A DNA stretch of 64,000 nucleotides from Elusimicrobiota bacterium (GTDB lineage: Bacteria; Elusimicrobiota; Elusimicrobia; Elusimicrobiales; UBA9959), in the NCBI GenBank assembly GCA_026388155.1, contig JAPLKI010000022.1, positions 124,001 to 188,000 on the forward strand, given 5' to 3'. Below, one piece after another: positions 50,768-59,554 of this stretch (the stretch's first letter is position 1; the number at the start of each line of letters is the position of its first letter). The position numbers and the translations under genes were made by a program. The notes beneath the pieces are model-generated. The model made no database searches and was not told the DNA's origin. It worked only from the letters and a program-made list of their open reading frames with translations.

Positions 50768-50867
50768 GGCTGATGGCTTAAGGCTGAAGGCTTAAGATTT
50801 GCAAGGTAATTCCCTCAACTTCAGCTTTAAGTCTGTTTTAATGTTTTATACTTCAGCCTTCAGCCTT
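50768..50867. repeat. GGCTTAAGGCTGAAGG word inverted repeat
   Basis: Left arm words GGCTTAAGGCTGAAGGCTTA face CTTCAGCCTTCAGCC on the right, with a GCAAGGTAATTCCCT centre. The centre is similar to those of the GCCATANGC family although the arm words differ. It lies between two minus-strand genes, after the MFS gene. Confidence 0.75.
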
Positions 50868-50872
50868 TCGGA

Positions 50873-52111
50873 TCAGAATGCCAGTTTTTTCTTTTTAAAC
50901 CAAATCGTAAGCGTGGCGGCGGACAGCAGGGCGCAGACCGAGCCCATTAAAAAAGGCGCGGCGGGCGAAATTTTGTCCCAGAGAAAGCCGGCAGTAACGC
51001 TTGCGAAGAAGGTCAGAAAACCGAGCGCCCCCTGGAAATAGCCCATGGCCGTGGCCCTGTTGCCTGACGAGCTCAGGTGCGAGACTACGGCTTTGGCCAC
51101 GCCTTCGGTGAAAGCCCCGTAAAAGCCATAAAGAAGGAACAGCAGCCAGATGACGGTTTTGGAATGGGTCAGGGCGAAGCCCGCGTATACCGCGGTAAAA
51201 ATAAAAAAGCCGAAAGCCATGGTCTTTATTTTGCCCAGGTGGTCCGAGATCCAGCCGGCGGGCATGGCGAAAATAGCATAGAGTATGTTATAGCCGGTAT
51301 AAGCGAGTATCACATGCGTAGTGGTGAACCCCGTGTTTTTCGCTTTCATTATCAGAAAGACGTCGCTGGAATTCCCCGCGGCGAAAATGGCGTAAAGAAG
51401 GACGAATATCTTAAAATCCGCCGTCATAGGAAGGGCGGGGGTTAGGGGAGAGGGGCTGGGGTTTTGGGGATTGACATTCTCAGTTCTAATCCCTACCCTC
51501 TCGCCGCCAGCCTCTGCCGTGCTGGTATATTCTTTGACAAAAAGCGCCAGGGTCAATACGCCCAAAGCGGCCGGAACGAAAGCTATAAAAAAAATAGTCC
51601 TGTAATCAAGGCCGAGCCTGTTCAGCAGGAACAGGGTTACAAGCGGGCCCAGCGCCGCGCCTGCGGTGTCCATGGCGCGATGAAAGCCGAACGCCTTGCC
51701 CCAGTACTGCTTGTCCACCGAAGCGGCCACCAGCGCGTCGCGCGGGGAGGTTCTCAGGCCCTTTCCCAGGCGGTCAATAAAGCGCGCGAAAAGGACGAAA
51801 TGCCAGGTGAAAGCCAGCGCTATCAGCGGTTTTGATATGGAGGAAAGCGAATAGCCCAATACCACGAAAGGTTTTCGCTTTTTTACCCTGTCCGACCATA
51901 TGCCGCCGAATATTTTAACGAAACTGGCGGTGGCTTCGGCCACGCCTTCTATCAGGCCCACAACGCGCATGGGGGCCATGAGTACGGAGGTGAGGAATAT
52001 AGGCATGACCGGATAAAGCATTTCGCTTGAAATATCGGTAAGCCCGCTTACCACGCCGAGCATCGTGATATTGCGGTTGAGGCCTGTTTTTATGCTTTTA
52101 ACTAAATCCAT
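50873..52111 (-). CDS. MFS transporter
   Basis: This is a 412-residue major facilitator with 12 predicted helices. The loop 2-3 motif GGIWSDRVKKRKPFVVLGY and ARFIDRLGKGLRTSPRDAL are typical of a subgroup of drug/metabolite exporters with SSEMLYPVMPIFL at the first helix. A hydrophilic loop between helices 6 and 7 (about residues 195-225) is Pro- and Gly-rich. The substrate is not readable. GGAGG lies eight bases before the ATG. Nothing nearby indicates its role. Confidence 0.88.
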   Translation of the reverse strand: MDLVKSIKTGLNRNITMLGVVSGLTDISSEMLYPVMPIFLTSVLMAPMRVVGLIEGVAEATASFVKIFGGIWSDRVKKRKPFVVLGYSLSSISKPLIALAFTWHFVLFARFIDRLGKGLRTSPRDALVAASVDKQYWGKAFGFHRAMDTAGAALGPLVTLFLLNRLGLDYRTIFFIAFVPAALGVLTLALFVKEYTSTAEAGGERVGIRTENVNPQNPSPSPLTPALPMTADFKIFVLLYAIFAAGNSSDVFLIMKAKNTGFTTTHVILAYTGYNILYAIFAMPAGWISDHLGKIKTMAFGFFIFTAVYAGFALTHSKTVIWLLFLLYGFYGAFTEGVAKAVVSHLSSSGNRATAMGYFQGALGFLTFFASVTAGFLWDKISPAAPFLMGSVCALLSAATLTIWFKKKKLAF

Positions 52112-52191
52112 GTCGTGTCCTCCGGGGTGAATAGCGGGAAATCGGATGCCGGTTCATTGTTTTTTTTAATAATCGAAGTTCTTACGCCGCA

Positions 52192-53082
52192 TTATTTTAT
52201 CACGAGCCCTTTAGAGAGAATTTTAAAAATAACGCTCAGATCGCTGTCTCCGTAACCGTTATTATAGGATTTAGCCATCAGTTTTTCCACCGCTTCCGTA
52301 ACCGGAATATCCAACCCCGCTTTACGGGCTTCCGCCAGCATGAAGCGCGTGTCTTTGAACATGTGCTTAAGGGCGAAAGCGGGGGAATATTCCTGTTTAA
52401 GTATATTTTCTTTTTTGGCCTTGAAGTAGCCGCAGTTAAGCGCGGGGCTTTCGTCCAGCGCTTCAAAAATAAGCTCCGGCGAAATTTGCATGGCTTTTGC
52501 CAGCGCGGCCGCTTCGGCGAGCCCGGTGGTCAATTGCGCCACTATAAGGTTCATGCAGAGCTTAAGCGCGGTGCCGCACGGCGCGGGACCCGCATAAACC
52601 ACGGCGCGTCCCATGGTAAGCAGGATCGATTTTAATTTTTCAATGGTTTGAGGCTCTCCGCCCGCAAGTATTATAAGCTGGCCGCTCTCCGCCAGGGGTT
52701 TTGACCCGGCAACGGGGCAATCCGCGAATTTTACCCCGGCGGTGAAACATTTTTTAGCCAGCGCAGCGGTATATTCAACTGAAACCGTGCTCATGTTTAT
52801 AAAGGTGTTGCCGCCCAGAAAAGCCGAAAAAACGCCTTCAGGCCCTTCAAGCACGGAATCAAGCGCCGCGGGGTCTGAAACCATGGTAATTACCATGTCG
52901 CACGCCTTGGCAAGCGCCCGCGGGGTGACGGCCACCTCGCATCCCAGGTCCGCGAATTCGGAAACGCGCTCCCGTGTGCGGTTGTAAACCGAAACGGAAA
53001 ACCTTGCCTTCACCAGATTATGCGCCATTGCGCGGCCCATTGTGCCGAGGCCGATAAAACCGATTCTTGGGGGGATGGACAT
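52192..53082 (-). CDS. 3-hydroxyisobutyrate dehydrogenase-family oxidoreductase
   Basis: This is a 296-residue beta-hydroxyacid dehydrogenase. The Rossmann motif IGFIGLGTMGRAMAHNLV opens the protein and NRTRERVSEF follows the second strand, where Asn-Arg-Thr suggests NADP(H) preference. The substrate motif FADCPVAGSKPLAESGQLIILAGG is clear, and the catalytic lysine lies in GTALKLCMNLIVA. Substrates may be 3-hydroxyisobutyrate, tartronate semialdehyde or succinic semialdehyde; none can be chosen here. GGAG precedes the ATG. A word-repeat spacer separates it from the pseudouridine synthase gene upstream. Confidence 0.9.
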   Translation of the reverse strand: MSIPPRIGFIGLGTMGRAMAHNLVKARFSVSVYNRTRERVSEFADLGCEVAVTPRALAKACDMVITMVSDPAALDSVLEGPEGVFSAFLGGNTFINMSTVSVEYTAALAKKCFTAGVKFADCPVAGSKPLAESGQLIILAGGEPQTIEKLKSILLTMGRAVVYAGPAPCGTALKLCMNLIVAQLTTGLAEAAALAKAMQISPELIFEALDESPALNCGYFKAKKENILKQEYSPAFALKHMFKDTRFMLAEARKAGLDIPVTEAVEKLMAKSYNNGYGDSDLSVIFKILSKGLVIK

Positions 53083-53099
53083 GTTATAAGCTCCTTCGT

Positions 53100-53164
53100 T
53101 AGTCTAAGGGTCTAAGAGTCTTAGAGTCACAGATTTCCTCTTTCGATTCTCGACGCTCAGACGC
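53100..53164. repeat. GTCTAAGAGTC / GACGCTCAGAC word inverted repeat
   Basis: GTCTAAGGGTCTAAGAGTCT words on the left and GACGCTCAGACGCTCAGACT words on the right are near reverse complements around TCCTCTTTCGATTCTC. The right arm runs up to and into the C-terminal codons of the pseudouridine synthase gene (53165 onward). Confidence 0.75.
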
Positions 53165-53725
53165 TCAGACTCCCAGACTCTTGATTTCCGCTTTTGTTAA
53201 TTCCCGCCATTGTCCGGGCGCTAAGCCCTCTATAGTGAACGGCCCTATCGCGTAGCGCAGCAGCCGCAGCACCGGAAATCCCACATTGGCAAGCATCCGC
53301 CTTACCTGACGGTTGCGTCCTTCGCGCAGTTTTATCTCCACCCATGAAGTCGGAACCGTTTTTCTGAAACGGATAGGTGGGTCCCGCGGCAGCAGGGCGG
53401 GTTCCTCCATGCTGCGCGCTTCGCAGGGCAGGGTAGGTCCGTCCTTTAAAACCAGGCCTTTTTGCAGGTTCTTTATGGCCTCAGCCGTTATTTTCCGCTC
53501 AACCTGCGCCCAGTAGGTTTTAACGGTTTTATGTTTCGGGTCTGAAATGAAACTTTGAAGACGGCCGTCGGAAGTGAGGATCAGCAGGCCCTCGCTGTCG
53601 TGGTCAAGCCGGCCTGAGACATAAACCTCTCCGGGCAGGCCAAAATCAGCCAGTGAAGCGTGCCCGTCCCGGGGGGTAAATTGCGACAGTATGCCGTAGG
53701 GTTTGTTGATAATTACGGTTGTCAT
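53165..53725 (-). CDS. Pseudouridine synthase, RluE/RsuA family
   Basis: This is a 186-residue pseudouridine synthase of the RsuA/RluB/RluE family, without the N-terminal S4 domain, as in RluE. The catalytic aspartate lies in VSGRLDHDSEGLLILTSDG. Other family blocks are VIINKPYGILSQFT at the start, KTYWAQV and LREGRNRQVRRMLA. It modifies rRNA, in RluE U2457 of 23S. The exact position here is inferred. The last codons overlap the right arm of a word-repeat spacer. The gene diverges from the HPt gene. Confidence 0.9.
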   Translation of the reverse strand: MTTVIINKPYGILSQFTPRDGHASLADFGLPGEVYVSGRLDHDSEGLLILTSDGRLQSFISDPKHKTVKTYWAQVERKITAEAIKNLQKGLVLKDGPTLPCEARSMEEPALLPRDPPIRFRKTVPTSWVEIKLREGRNRQVRRMLANVGFPVLRLLRYAIGPFTIEGLAPGQWRELTKAEIKSLGV

Positions 53726-53788
53726 GACCAGATGCCGCGGAATGCCGTCGAATCCAATATGAAATTTTCCTGACTTTCCCTTGTTTTG

Positions 53789-53831
53789 TTGACATTACGG
53801 GGGGATTACAGTCTTTATAATATACTATAAT
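53789..53831 (+). promoter_or_regulatory. Possible promoter of the HPt/receiver-ATPase operon
   Basis: A consensus TTGACA (53789-53794) is followed by an A/T-rich run with overlapping TATAAT (53816-53821), TATACT and TATAAT (53826-53831). The spacing to the first -10 is 21 bases, longer than ideal, so the exact promoter is unsure. Confidence 0.45.
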
Positions 53832-53877
53832 AAGTTCAAACGCGAAAGGCAGCGTCGTCAGCCCTACCGGAGGTGTT

Positions 53878-54177
53878 ATGGCGAAATACAGGGTTTCCAT
53901 AGATAAAGATCTGCAGGATATTGTGCCCGGCTATCTTGAGACAAGGCTCAAGGATATTCCGGGTCTTTTCGCTTTAAACTCAGCCGGGGACATGGCGGCT
54001 TTAAAGAGAGCCGGGCATAAGCTTTCCGGCTCCGGCGGCGGCTATGGCCTGGACCGGCTTTCTGAACTGGGAAAACAGATCGAAACTCTGGCCCTGGCCA
54101 ACGACGCAGCGGGGATTGCCGCGCGGCTGGCTGAACTCCAGGAATATCTTGAAAACCTAGAAGTAGTATATGAGTAA
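53878..54177 (+). CDS. Stand-alone HPt (histidine phosphotransfer) protein
   Basis: This is a 99-residue all-helical HPt domain. The phospho-accepting histidine is in RAGHKLSGSGGGYGLDRLSE (about residue 47), with the usual glycine-rich turn after it. It would carry phosphate between receiver domains. GGAGG is present upstream of the ATG. The stop overlaps the next start by eight bases, so it is coupled to a receiver-ATPase protein, and a hybrid kinase follows. Together they look like a complete phosphorelay. Confidence 0.85.
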   Translation: MAKYRVSIDKDLQDIVPGYLETRLKDIPGLFALNSAGDMAALKRAGHKLSGSGGGYGLDRLSELGKQIETLALANDAAGIAARLAELQEYLENLEVVYE

Positions 54178-56683
54178 GATCCTTTGCGTGGATGACGACG
54201 AAGATATACAGAAACTCCTGAATACCGTTCTTTCAAGAGCAGGGTTTCAGGTAACTTCGCTTACCAATCCGAAAGAGGCCGTTTCTTCCGCCGACAATTT
54301 AAAACCCGACCTGATACTGCTGGACGTTATGATGCCGGAACTGAGCGGCTACGACGTCTGCGCGCTGCTGCGCAAGAATCCCGGGACCGTGGATGTGCCG
54401 GTAATCTTCCTTACCGCTTTAAACCAGCCCTCCGACAAGATGAAAGCGCTTTCGCTCGGCGCCGTGGATTTCATTTCAAAACCTTTTGATAAAAGTAAGC
54501 TTATTTCCTCTATCAACCAACACCTTGCTAAAGAAGTCAAATGGGCGGCGCCCCAGGAGGAAAAACCGCATTTTGAAAATAAGGCGTCCATAGCGGCGTT
54601 CAAGAAGGAGCTTCTTTCCCCGGGGGGCTCCGGATCGCTTAATCCGGACGCGGTCAACAAAATGACCTCTACCGATGTTTACAAGGTACTCGGGCAGCTT
54701 GACTTATCCCGGTCCGTGGCGGCTAAAACCATTGCCGCGTTCCTGAAACTGCCGTTTATTGCGATAATAAATCCTGACAACATAAAACTGGACGTGTTCC
54801 CGGCCAGGTTCGCGCGGGCCAACAGTCTTGTCGCCATACTTGACGAAGATAAAGGCCTGGTTGTGGTAATGCCCAACCCTTTTGACTTTGAGCTTCTGGA
54901 ATCTATCAGGCAGTTGATACAGGAGCCCTATTCACTCGCCGTTTCAGACCCGGATTCCATAGCGAACCTCTACAGTTTCGGGCAGGATTCCGGCATGGAG
55001 CCCGACGCGAAGGCGGAAGCTCTCTCCATGAAAGCCGAGGAGGTCGGCGATACGCCCGCAAAAAGGGTCGCGCTCACGCAGGCTGAAGAAAGCTCCGTCA
55101 AGTATATCACCGCCAAACTGATAGAATCGGCCATACACGGGCGGGCCAGCGACGTGCATATAGAGCCCAAGGAACTTTTTACCGCCATACGTTTCAGAGT
55201 GGACGGCGACCTCAGGGAATTCACAAAACTAAAAAAAGACTCCGCGATCAAGGTGTTGACGCGCCTTAAAGTTCTCGGCGGCCTGGACATAGCGGAAAGG
55301 CGCCGCCCGCAGGACGGGGCTTTCGTCGCCGGACTGGGCGAAAGGAAATTCACGCTGCGCCTGGCCACGACAGCCACGAACTACGGTGAGAGCATGGTTA
55401 TCAGGTTCATTGAACCTTATGCCAAGCCAAAAACCCTGACTGAACTCGGTATGGACAAAGTCCAGGTCGCGACGATGGCGATGCTTGCGGGGAAAAACCA
55501 GAGTATGATAATCCTGGCCGGCCCCACCGGTTCCGGCAAAACCACGACCGTTTACAGCTTCCTCTCAGGTATGGATACCCAGCGGCGCAGCCTTATATCC
55601 GTAGAGGACCCGATAGAGTTCCGTATCCCCAACGCAAACCAGCAGCAGGTAAATGAAAAAGCCGGAGCGACATTTGAGGCGCTGCTCAAGTCATCCGTGC
55701 GCCAGGACCCGGATATACTCTTTATGGGAGAAATCCGCGACAAAACTTCGGCCCAGACAGCTCTGGATTTTGCAAGCACAGGGCACCTTACCATAAGCAC
55801 CATACATACTTCCAACGCCACCACGGCGGTTTTCCGCCTGGAGCGTCTGGGCGTGACGCGGGCGCAGATCGCCTACACCATGCTGGCCATAGTTTCCCAG
55901 CGCCTCATTAAACGTCTTTGCGTTAAATGCAGGGAGATGCGGCCTTCGAGTGCGGAAATTGTTAATGTTTTTTCCAGGTTGCACTGCCCCGCTCCGCGCC
56001 AGACGGCGCATCCCGTCGGCTGCGTCGACTGCAACAATACGGGATATAACGGCCGGGAAGCTGTTTACGAGATACTGATCATGACCCCTGAAGTGTCGGA
56101 GATGATACGTTTAGGAGACTCAATTGTAAACATACGCGAAACCCTGCGGCGCGGGAATGTGACCCTTATAACCGATGCCGCGCTCACCAAGATAACTGAG
56201 GGGATCACCTCCTTCAACGACGCCTATGAAAAAGTCCTGGCCGAGGACCTTGGAGATGAGATATCGCCTGTGGCTGACGATGCAAACCTGTTTCTCCCGC
56301 CTCCTGAGTCCGTTCGTCCCGCCCCTGGCGCCATTGCCCCCTATATCGCCAGTGCCGACCCTGCCGGCCATGTCGCACCTGCCGCCCATACCGCACCTGC
56401 CGCCCGTCCCGCCCCTGCCGCCCATCCCGCCCCTGTCACACCTCCCGCCCCTGCCGCTCTTCCCGGCCCTTTCGAAGAACCCAGTGAGGAAGACGAGGAC
56501 GAATATATCGGGGTAAAGAAGCCGGCGGCCCCTGAGCCCCCTGCGCCCCTTCCGGTGGAAAAGCCTAAAAAAATACTGGTGGTGGACGACGATCCGGATA
56601 TACTGCTTCTCGCTCAAAAGGTCATCTCGGGGGCGGGCTATGATGTCACGGCGGTGAAAGACGGCATAGAGGCCATCATGTAG
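54170..56683 (+). CDS. Receiver-MshEN-PilB/GspE-type ATPase-receiver protein, cut by an in-frame TAG
   Basis: The annotated part is 837 residues. A receiver (ILCVDDDEDIQKLL; LLDVMMPELSG; SKPFDKSKL) is followed by a MshEN/T2SSE_N-like domain (about 165-285), known in other ATPases to bind c-di-GMP. The secretion ATPase (about 310-690) has Walker A AGPTGSGKTTT, Asp box SVEDPIEFRIPNANQ, Walker B DPDILFMGEIRD, His box STGHLTISTIHTSNA, and a CxxC zinc motif pair. A Pro/Ala repeat linker (about 725-795) leads to a second receiver (ILVVDDDPDILLL) that stops after 39 residues at TAG 56681-56683. The frame stays open beyond it. This is a type IV pilus/type II secretion motor fused to receivers, with no pilus genes nearby. 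Confidence 0.88.
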   Translation: MSKILCVDDDEDIQKLLNTVLSRAGFQVTSLTNPKEAVSSADNLKPDLILLDVMMPELSGYDVCALLRKNPGTVDVPVIFLTALNQPSDKMKALSLGAVDFISKPFDKSKLISSINQHLAKEVKWAAPQEEKPHFENKASIAAFKKELLSPGGSGSLNPDAVNKMTSTDVYKVLGQLDLSRSVAAKTIAAFLKLPFIAIINPDNIKLDVFPARFARANSLVAILDEDKGLVVVMPNPFDFELLESIRQLIQEPYSLAVSDPDSIANLYSFGQDSGMEPDAKAEALSMKAEEVGDTPAKRVALTQAEESSVKYITAKLIESAIHGRASDVHIEPKELFTAIRFRVDGDLREFTKLKKDSAIKVLTRLKVLGGLDIAERRRPQDGAFVAGLGERKFTLRLATTATNYGESMVIRFIEPYAKPKTLTELGMDKVQVATMAMLAGKNQSMIILAGPTGSGKTTTVYSFLSGMDTQRRSLISVEDPIEFRIPNANQQQVNEKAGATFEALLKSSVRQDPDILFMGEIRDKTSAQTALDFASTGHLTISTIHTSNATTAVFRLERLGVTRAQIAYTMLAIVSQRLIKRLCVKCREMRPSSAEIVNVFSRLHCPAPRQTAHPVGCVDCNNTGYNGREAVYEILIMTPEVSEMIRLGDSIVNIRETLRRGNVTLITDAALTKITEGITSFNDAYEKVLAEDLGDEISPVADDANLFLPPPESVRPAPGAIAPYIASADPAGHVAPAAHTAPAARPAPAAHPAPVTPPAPAALPGPFEEPSEEDEDEYIGVKKPAAPEPPAPLPVEKPKKILVVDDDPDILLLAQKVISGAGYDVTAVKDGIEAIM

Positions 56684-56932
56684 CTTAGCATCCAGAAGTT
56701 CGATCTTGTACTTTCCGATATAGATATGCCAAACCTGGACGGGTTGCGCCTGCTTGAGATCCTCCGCCAGAAAAATATAAACGTGGATGTGGTGTTTCTG
56801 ACCGCGCAGGAAGCGAGTGAAGTCGCGGAAGAGAAGGGGCTGAAGCTTGGCGCGCTTGATTATATACGCAAGCCGGTCAAAAAAGGAATATTACTGTTGC
56901 GGCTCAAAAACATATTCGCCAAACAGCGCTGA
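56684..56932 (+). pseudogene. Rest of the C-terminal receiver domain, downstream of the TAG
   Basis: In the same frame as the ATPase gene and directly after its TAG, 82 codons encode KFDLVLSDIDMPNLDGLRLL, VVFLTAQE and DYIRKPVKKGILLLR. These are the phospho-aspartate, threonine and lysine regions of a receiver. Joined to the preceding 39 residues they make a complete domain with no frameshift. Either the TAG is a recent nonsense mutation or it is read through. An internal ATG at 56726 gives no stable product by itself. Confidence 0.8.
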
Positions 56933-57137
56933 ATTCTTCCTGTAAACTTAGACGCCGCAGCCGGCTGGCGAAGCCCGGAGGTCCCGATAAAGGCGGATAG
57001 GCGCAACAACGACAAAAATTGAAGTGAAAACCTGAGAATTGCTGCGATGAATCGTTCCGTCCCTATAAACCTTTTCAATTAAACAGGGACAACAAGATCA
57101 GGGCGGGCTTACAAAATTGCGGTGTGAGAAAGGGAAT

Positions 57138-59462
57138 ATGGACAATTGGTTCAAAAGAATCGGCCGCAAAAGCAAAGTCTGCAGGCCGGACCCGGACAAA
57201 TCCGAAGATATACTCCTCAAATACGCCGAAAACATCATCAACACCGTGCGTGAACCATTGATCGCTCTGGATCGGGATTTTAGGGTGCTTTCCGCCAGCC
57301 GCTCCTTCTATGAAGTCTTTAAGGTAAACCCTGAAGAGACCGTGGGACAGCTTATTTACAGCCTGGGAAATAAACAGTGGAATATACCAAGGCTCCGGGC
57401 GCTGCTGGAAACCATACTCCCCAAAAAAACAACATTTGACAACTATGAGGTGAAACATAATTTCCCTTACATCGGCATGCGCATAATGCGGCTTAATGCC
57501 CGGCAAATTCAAAGTGTGTCGGGAAAAGAGGGCATCATCCTGCTTGCCATAGAGGACATTACCGCGCGCAAAAAAGACAGTGAGGCCCTCAACCGCGCAC
57601 AAAGCGACTTTCTGACCGGCATGAGCCACGAAATCCGCACGCCCATAAGTTCCATTATCGGCATGGTGGAAATGCTGCTGGACACCCGCCTGGACGAAAA
57701 GCAAAAGCGGCAGCTGCATTCAATAAAGCGTTCGGCCGACGCCCTGCTTTATATTACAGGCGATATACTGGATATCGCAAAGATGGAGGCGGGCGCGCTT
57801 AAAATAAGGAAAGAGCCGTACGACCCGCGGGAGGTGGCCGAAAGCGTGGTGGAGATGTTCGCCCATCGGACCTTTAAGGAATTGGAATTGGTCCTGAATG
57901 TTTCCGCGGATATACCCGTCTCCGTTCTCGGCGACGGAAACCGCCTTCGCCAGGTATTAATAAACCTGGTGGGGAACGCCTTTAAGTTTACGCTCAAAGG
58001 ACGGATAAGAATAAACGCCGAGCTCCTAAAGGGCAAAGCCGCCGGCTGGCTGGTATTCTCGGTGGCGGATACCGGCGTAGGCATCTCCGAGGAGAATCAG
58101 AAAAAACTTTTCCGCAAGTTCTCACAGGTGGGCGATTCCAGCGCGCAAAGGCACGGCGGCACGGGGCTTGGCTTGAGTATTTCAAAGGCCCTGGTGGAAA
58201 TGATGGGAGGGGATATTTCCCTTGAGAGCGAGGAGGGGAAGGGGTCCATCTTCAGTTTCCGGCTGCCCTGCGAGGAGGCTTCGGCGGACCAGGTCAGGCG
58301 GGAGGAGAATGTTTCTTTTTCCGGTATGCGCGCGCTGCTGGTGGACGACAACACGGTCAGTTTGGAAATACTGGTCCAAAACATGGCGATTTGGGGCTTC
58401 AGCACGGTTTCGGCCAGGAATGCCGCCGAAGCCCTTGAACTCCTTAAGAGCGCGGGTAAATTCAACCTGCTGGTTGTGGATCACCAGATGCTCTGCGGTG
58501 ACGGAGAGCAGTTTATTGCTGAGGCCGTCGGCAGCGCCGCCGCGGAGGGGGCTAAAATAATAATTCTCCACTCCAGGGGGGAGACCATTCCCGCTAGCGT
58601 GAAGCCGGCGGTTTCTGTCTCCCTTGCAAAGCCCATAATCCGCTCCAGACTTTTTGACGCCCTCCTTAAAGTTTTCCGGCCGGACGCTCTCCATGCAGCT
58701 TCGGCGGGTGCATCGGTGCCTAAACGCGGCTATTCACATCTGCGCATATTACTGGTCGAGGATAATGCGGATACCCGGAACCTGACCCGGATAATGCTGG
58801 AAAAGGCCGGCTATAAACTGGATATAGCGGCCGATTGCCGGGAGGCGCTTGAAAAATGCGCCGCCTTGAACTATGACCTGGTTTTAATGGATATACAAAT
58901 GCCGGAAACGGACGTCCATAAAGCTGTTTTACAGCTGCGTAAAACCGAGGCCTGCAAGACGACTCCTATCATTGCTCTTACGGCGTACAACCGGGAGAGC
59001 GATATCACGAAATCGCTTTCCCTCGGCATGAACGCCCATATAACCAGGCCGCTGAAGGAAAAGGCGCTTTATGGGGCGTTGGACAAGTGGCTGGATACCA
59101 GATACAAGGTCCTGATCGTTGACGATGACCCTGACAGCCTTAAACTGGTGGAGCTGCACCTCAAGGGGGAAGCCGGGCTGCGTTTTTACTGGGCGCCGAA
59201 CGGGCAAGAAGCCCTGAAGATGCTGGAGCGGAATGTTTTTTCGCTGGTGATGATGGACATGGAAATGCCCGTGATGGACGGCCTGACCGCGGTAAGGGAA
59301 CTCCGGAAGACGGCAGCCGGAAAAACGGTGCCGGTGGTGGCCTTTAGCGCGCATGACGACCCCGTGAAAATCAAGGAATGCCTGGAGGCGGGCTATACGG
59401 ATTACCTGCTTAAGCCGGTTAAAAAAGCCGGACTCCTGGAAAAGATACACAAGTATTTGTAA
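57138..59462 (+). CDS. Hybrid histidine kinase (PAS-HisKA-HATPase-REC-REC-REC)
   Basis: This is a 774-residue cytoplasmic kinase. A PAS domain (about residues 25-145) is followed by the H-box FLTGMSHEIRTPISS (His164) and an ATPase domain with NLVGNAFKFTLKG, DTGVGIS and GGTGLGLSISKAL. Three receivers come next: the first (about 400-515) has VDDN and VVDHQML, the second (about 540-655) has VEDNADTRNL and LMDIQMPE, the third (about 658-774) has VDDDPDSLKL and MMDMEMPVMDG. All three keep an acceptor aspartate. No transmembrane helix is present. It probably feeds the HPt protein and receiver-ATPase upstream. A ribosome site AGGG lies before the ATG at 57138; a TTG at 57117 is less likely. Confidence 0.92.
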   Translation: MDNWFKRIGRKSKVCRPDPDKSEDILLKYAENIINTVREPLIALDRDFRVLSASRSFYEVFKVNPEETVGQLIYSLGNKQWNIPRLRALLETILPKKTTFDNYEVKHNFPYIGMRIMRLNARQIQSVSGKEGIILLAIEDITARKKDSEALNRAQSDFLTGMSHEIRTPISSIIGMVEMLLDTRLDEKQKRQLHSIKRSADALLYITGDILDIAKMEAGALKIRKEPYDPREVAESVVEMFAHRTFKELELVLNVSADIPVSVLGDGNRLRQVLINLVGNAFKFTLKGRIRINAELLKGKAAGWLVFSVADTGVGISEENQKKLFRKFSQVGDSSAQRHGGTGLGLSISKALVEMMGGDISLESEEGKGSIFSFRLPCEEASADQVRREENVSFSGMRALLVDDNTVSLEILVQNMAIWGFSTVSARNAAEALELLKSAGKFNLLVVDHQMLCGDGEQFIAEAVGSAAAEGAKIIILHSRGETIPASVKPAVSVSLAKPIIRSRLFDALLKVFRPDALHAASAGASVPKRGYSHLRILLVEDNADTRNLTRIMLEKAGYKLDIAADCREALEKCAALNYDLVLMDIQMPETDVHKAVLQLRKTEACKTTPIIALTAYNRESDITKSLSLGMNAHITRPLKEKALYGALDKWLDTRYKVLIVDDDPDSLKLVELHLKGEAGLRFYWAPNGQEALKMLERNVFSLVMMDMEMPVMDGLTAVRELRKTAAGKTVPVVAFSAHDDPVKIKECLEAGYTDYLLKPVKKAGLLEKIHKYL

Positions 59463-59554
59463 ATCCGCCGCGGCAGCCGCCCGTTGGGGGGTAACTTGAC
59501 AGGACACACGAAGACCGCGAAGGCAACTCTGCGCAACTGAGGCTAAAATTTTAT

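Noticed and set aside
56681-56683. TAG considered as pyrrolysine or other recoding
   Set aside because: No pyl genes or suppressor tRNA are seen, and other genes in the window use TAG as a normal stop (for example uppP).
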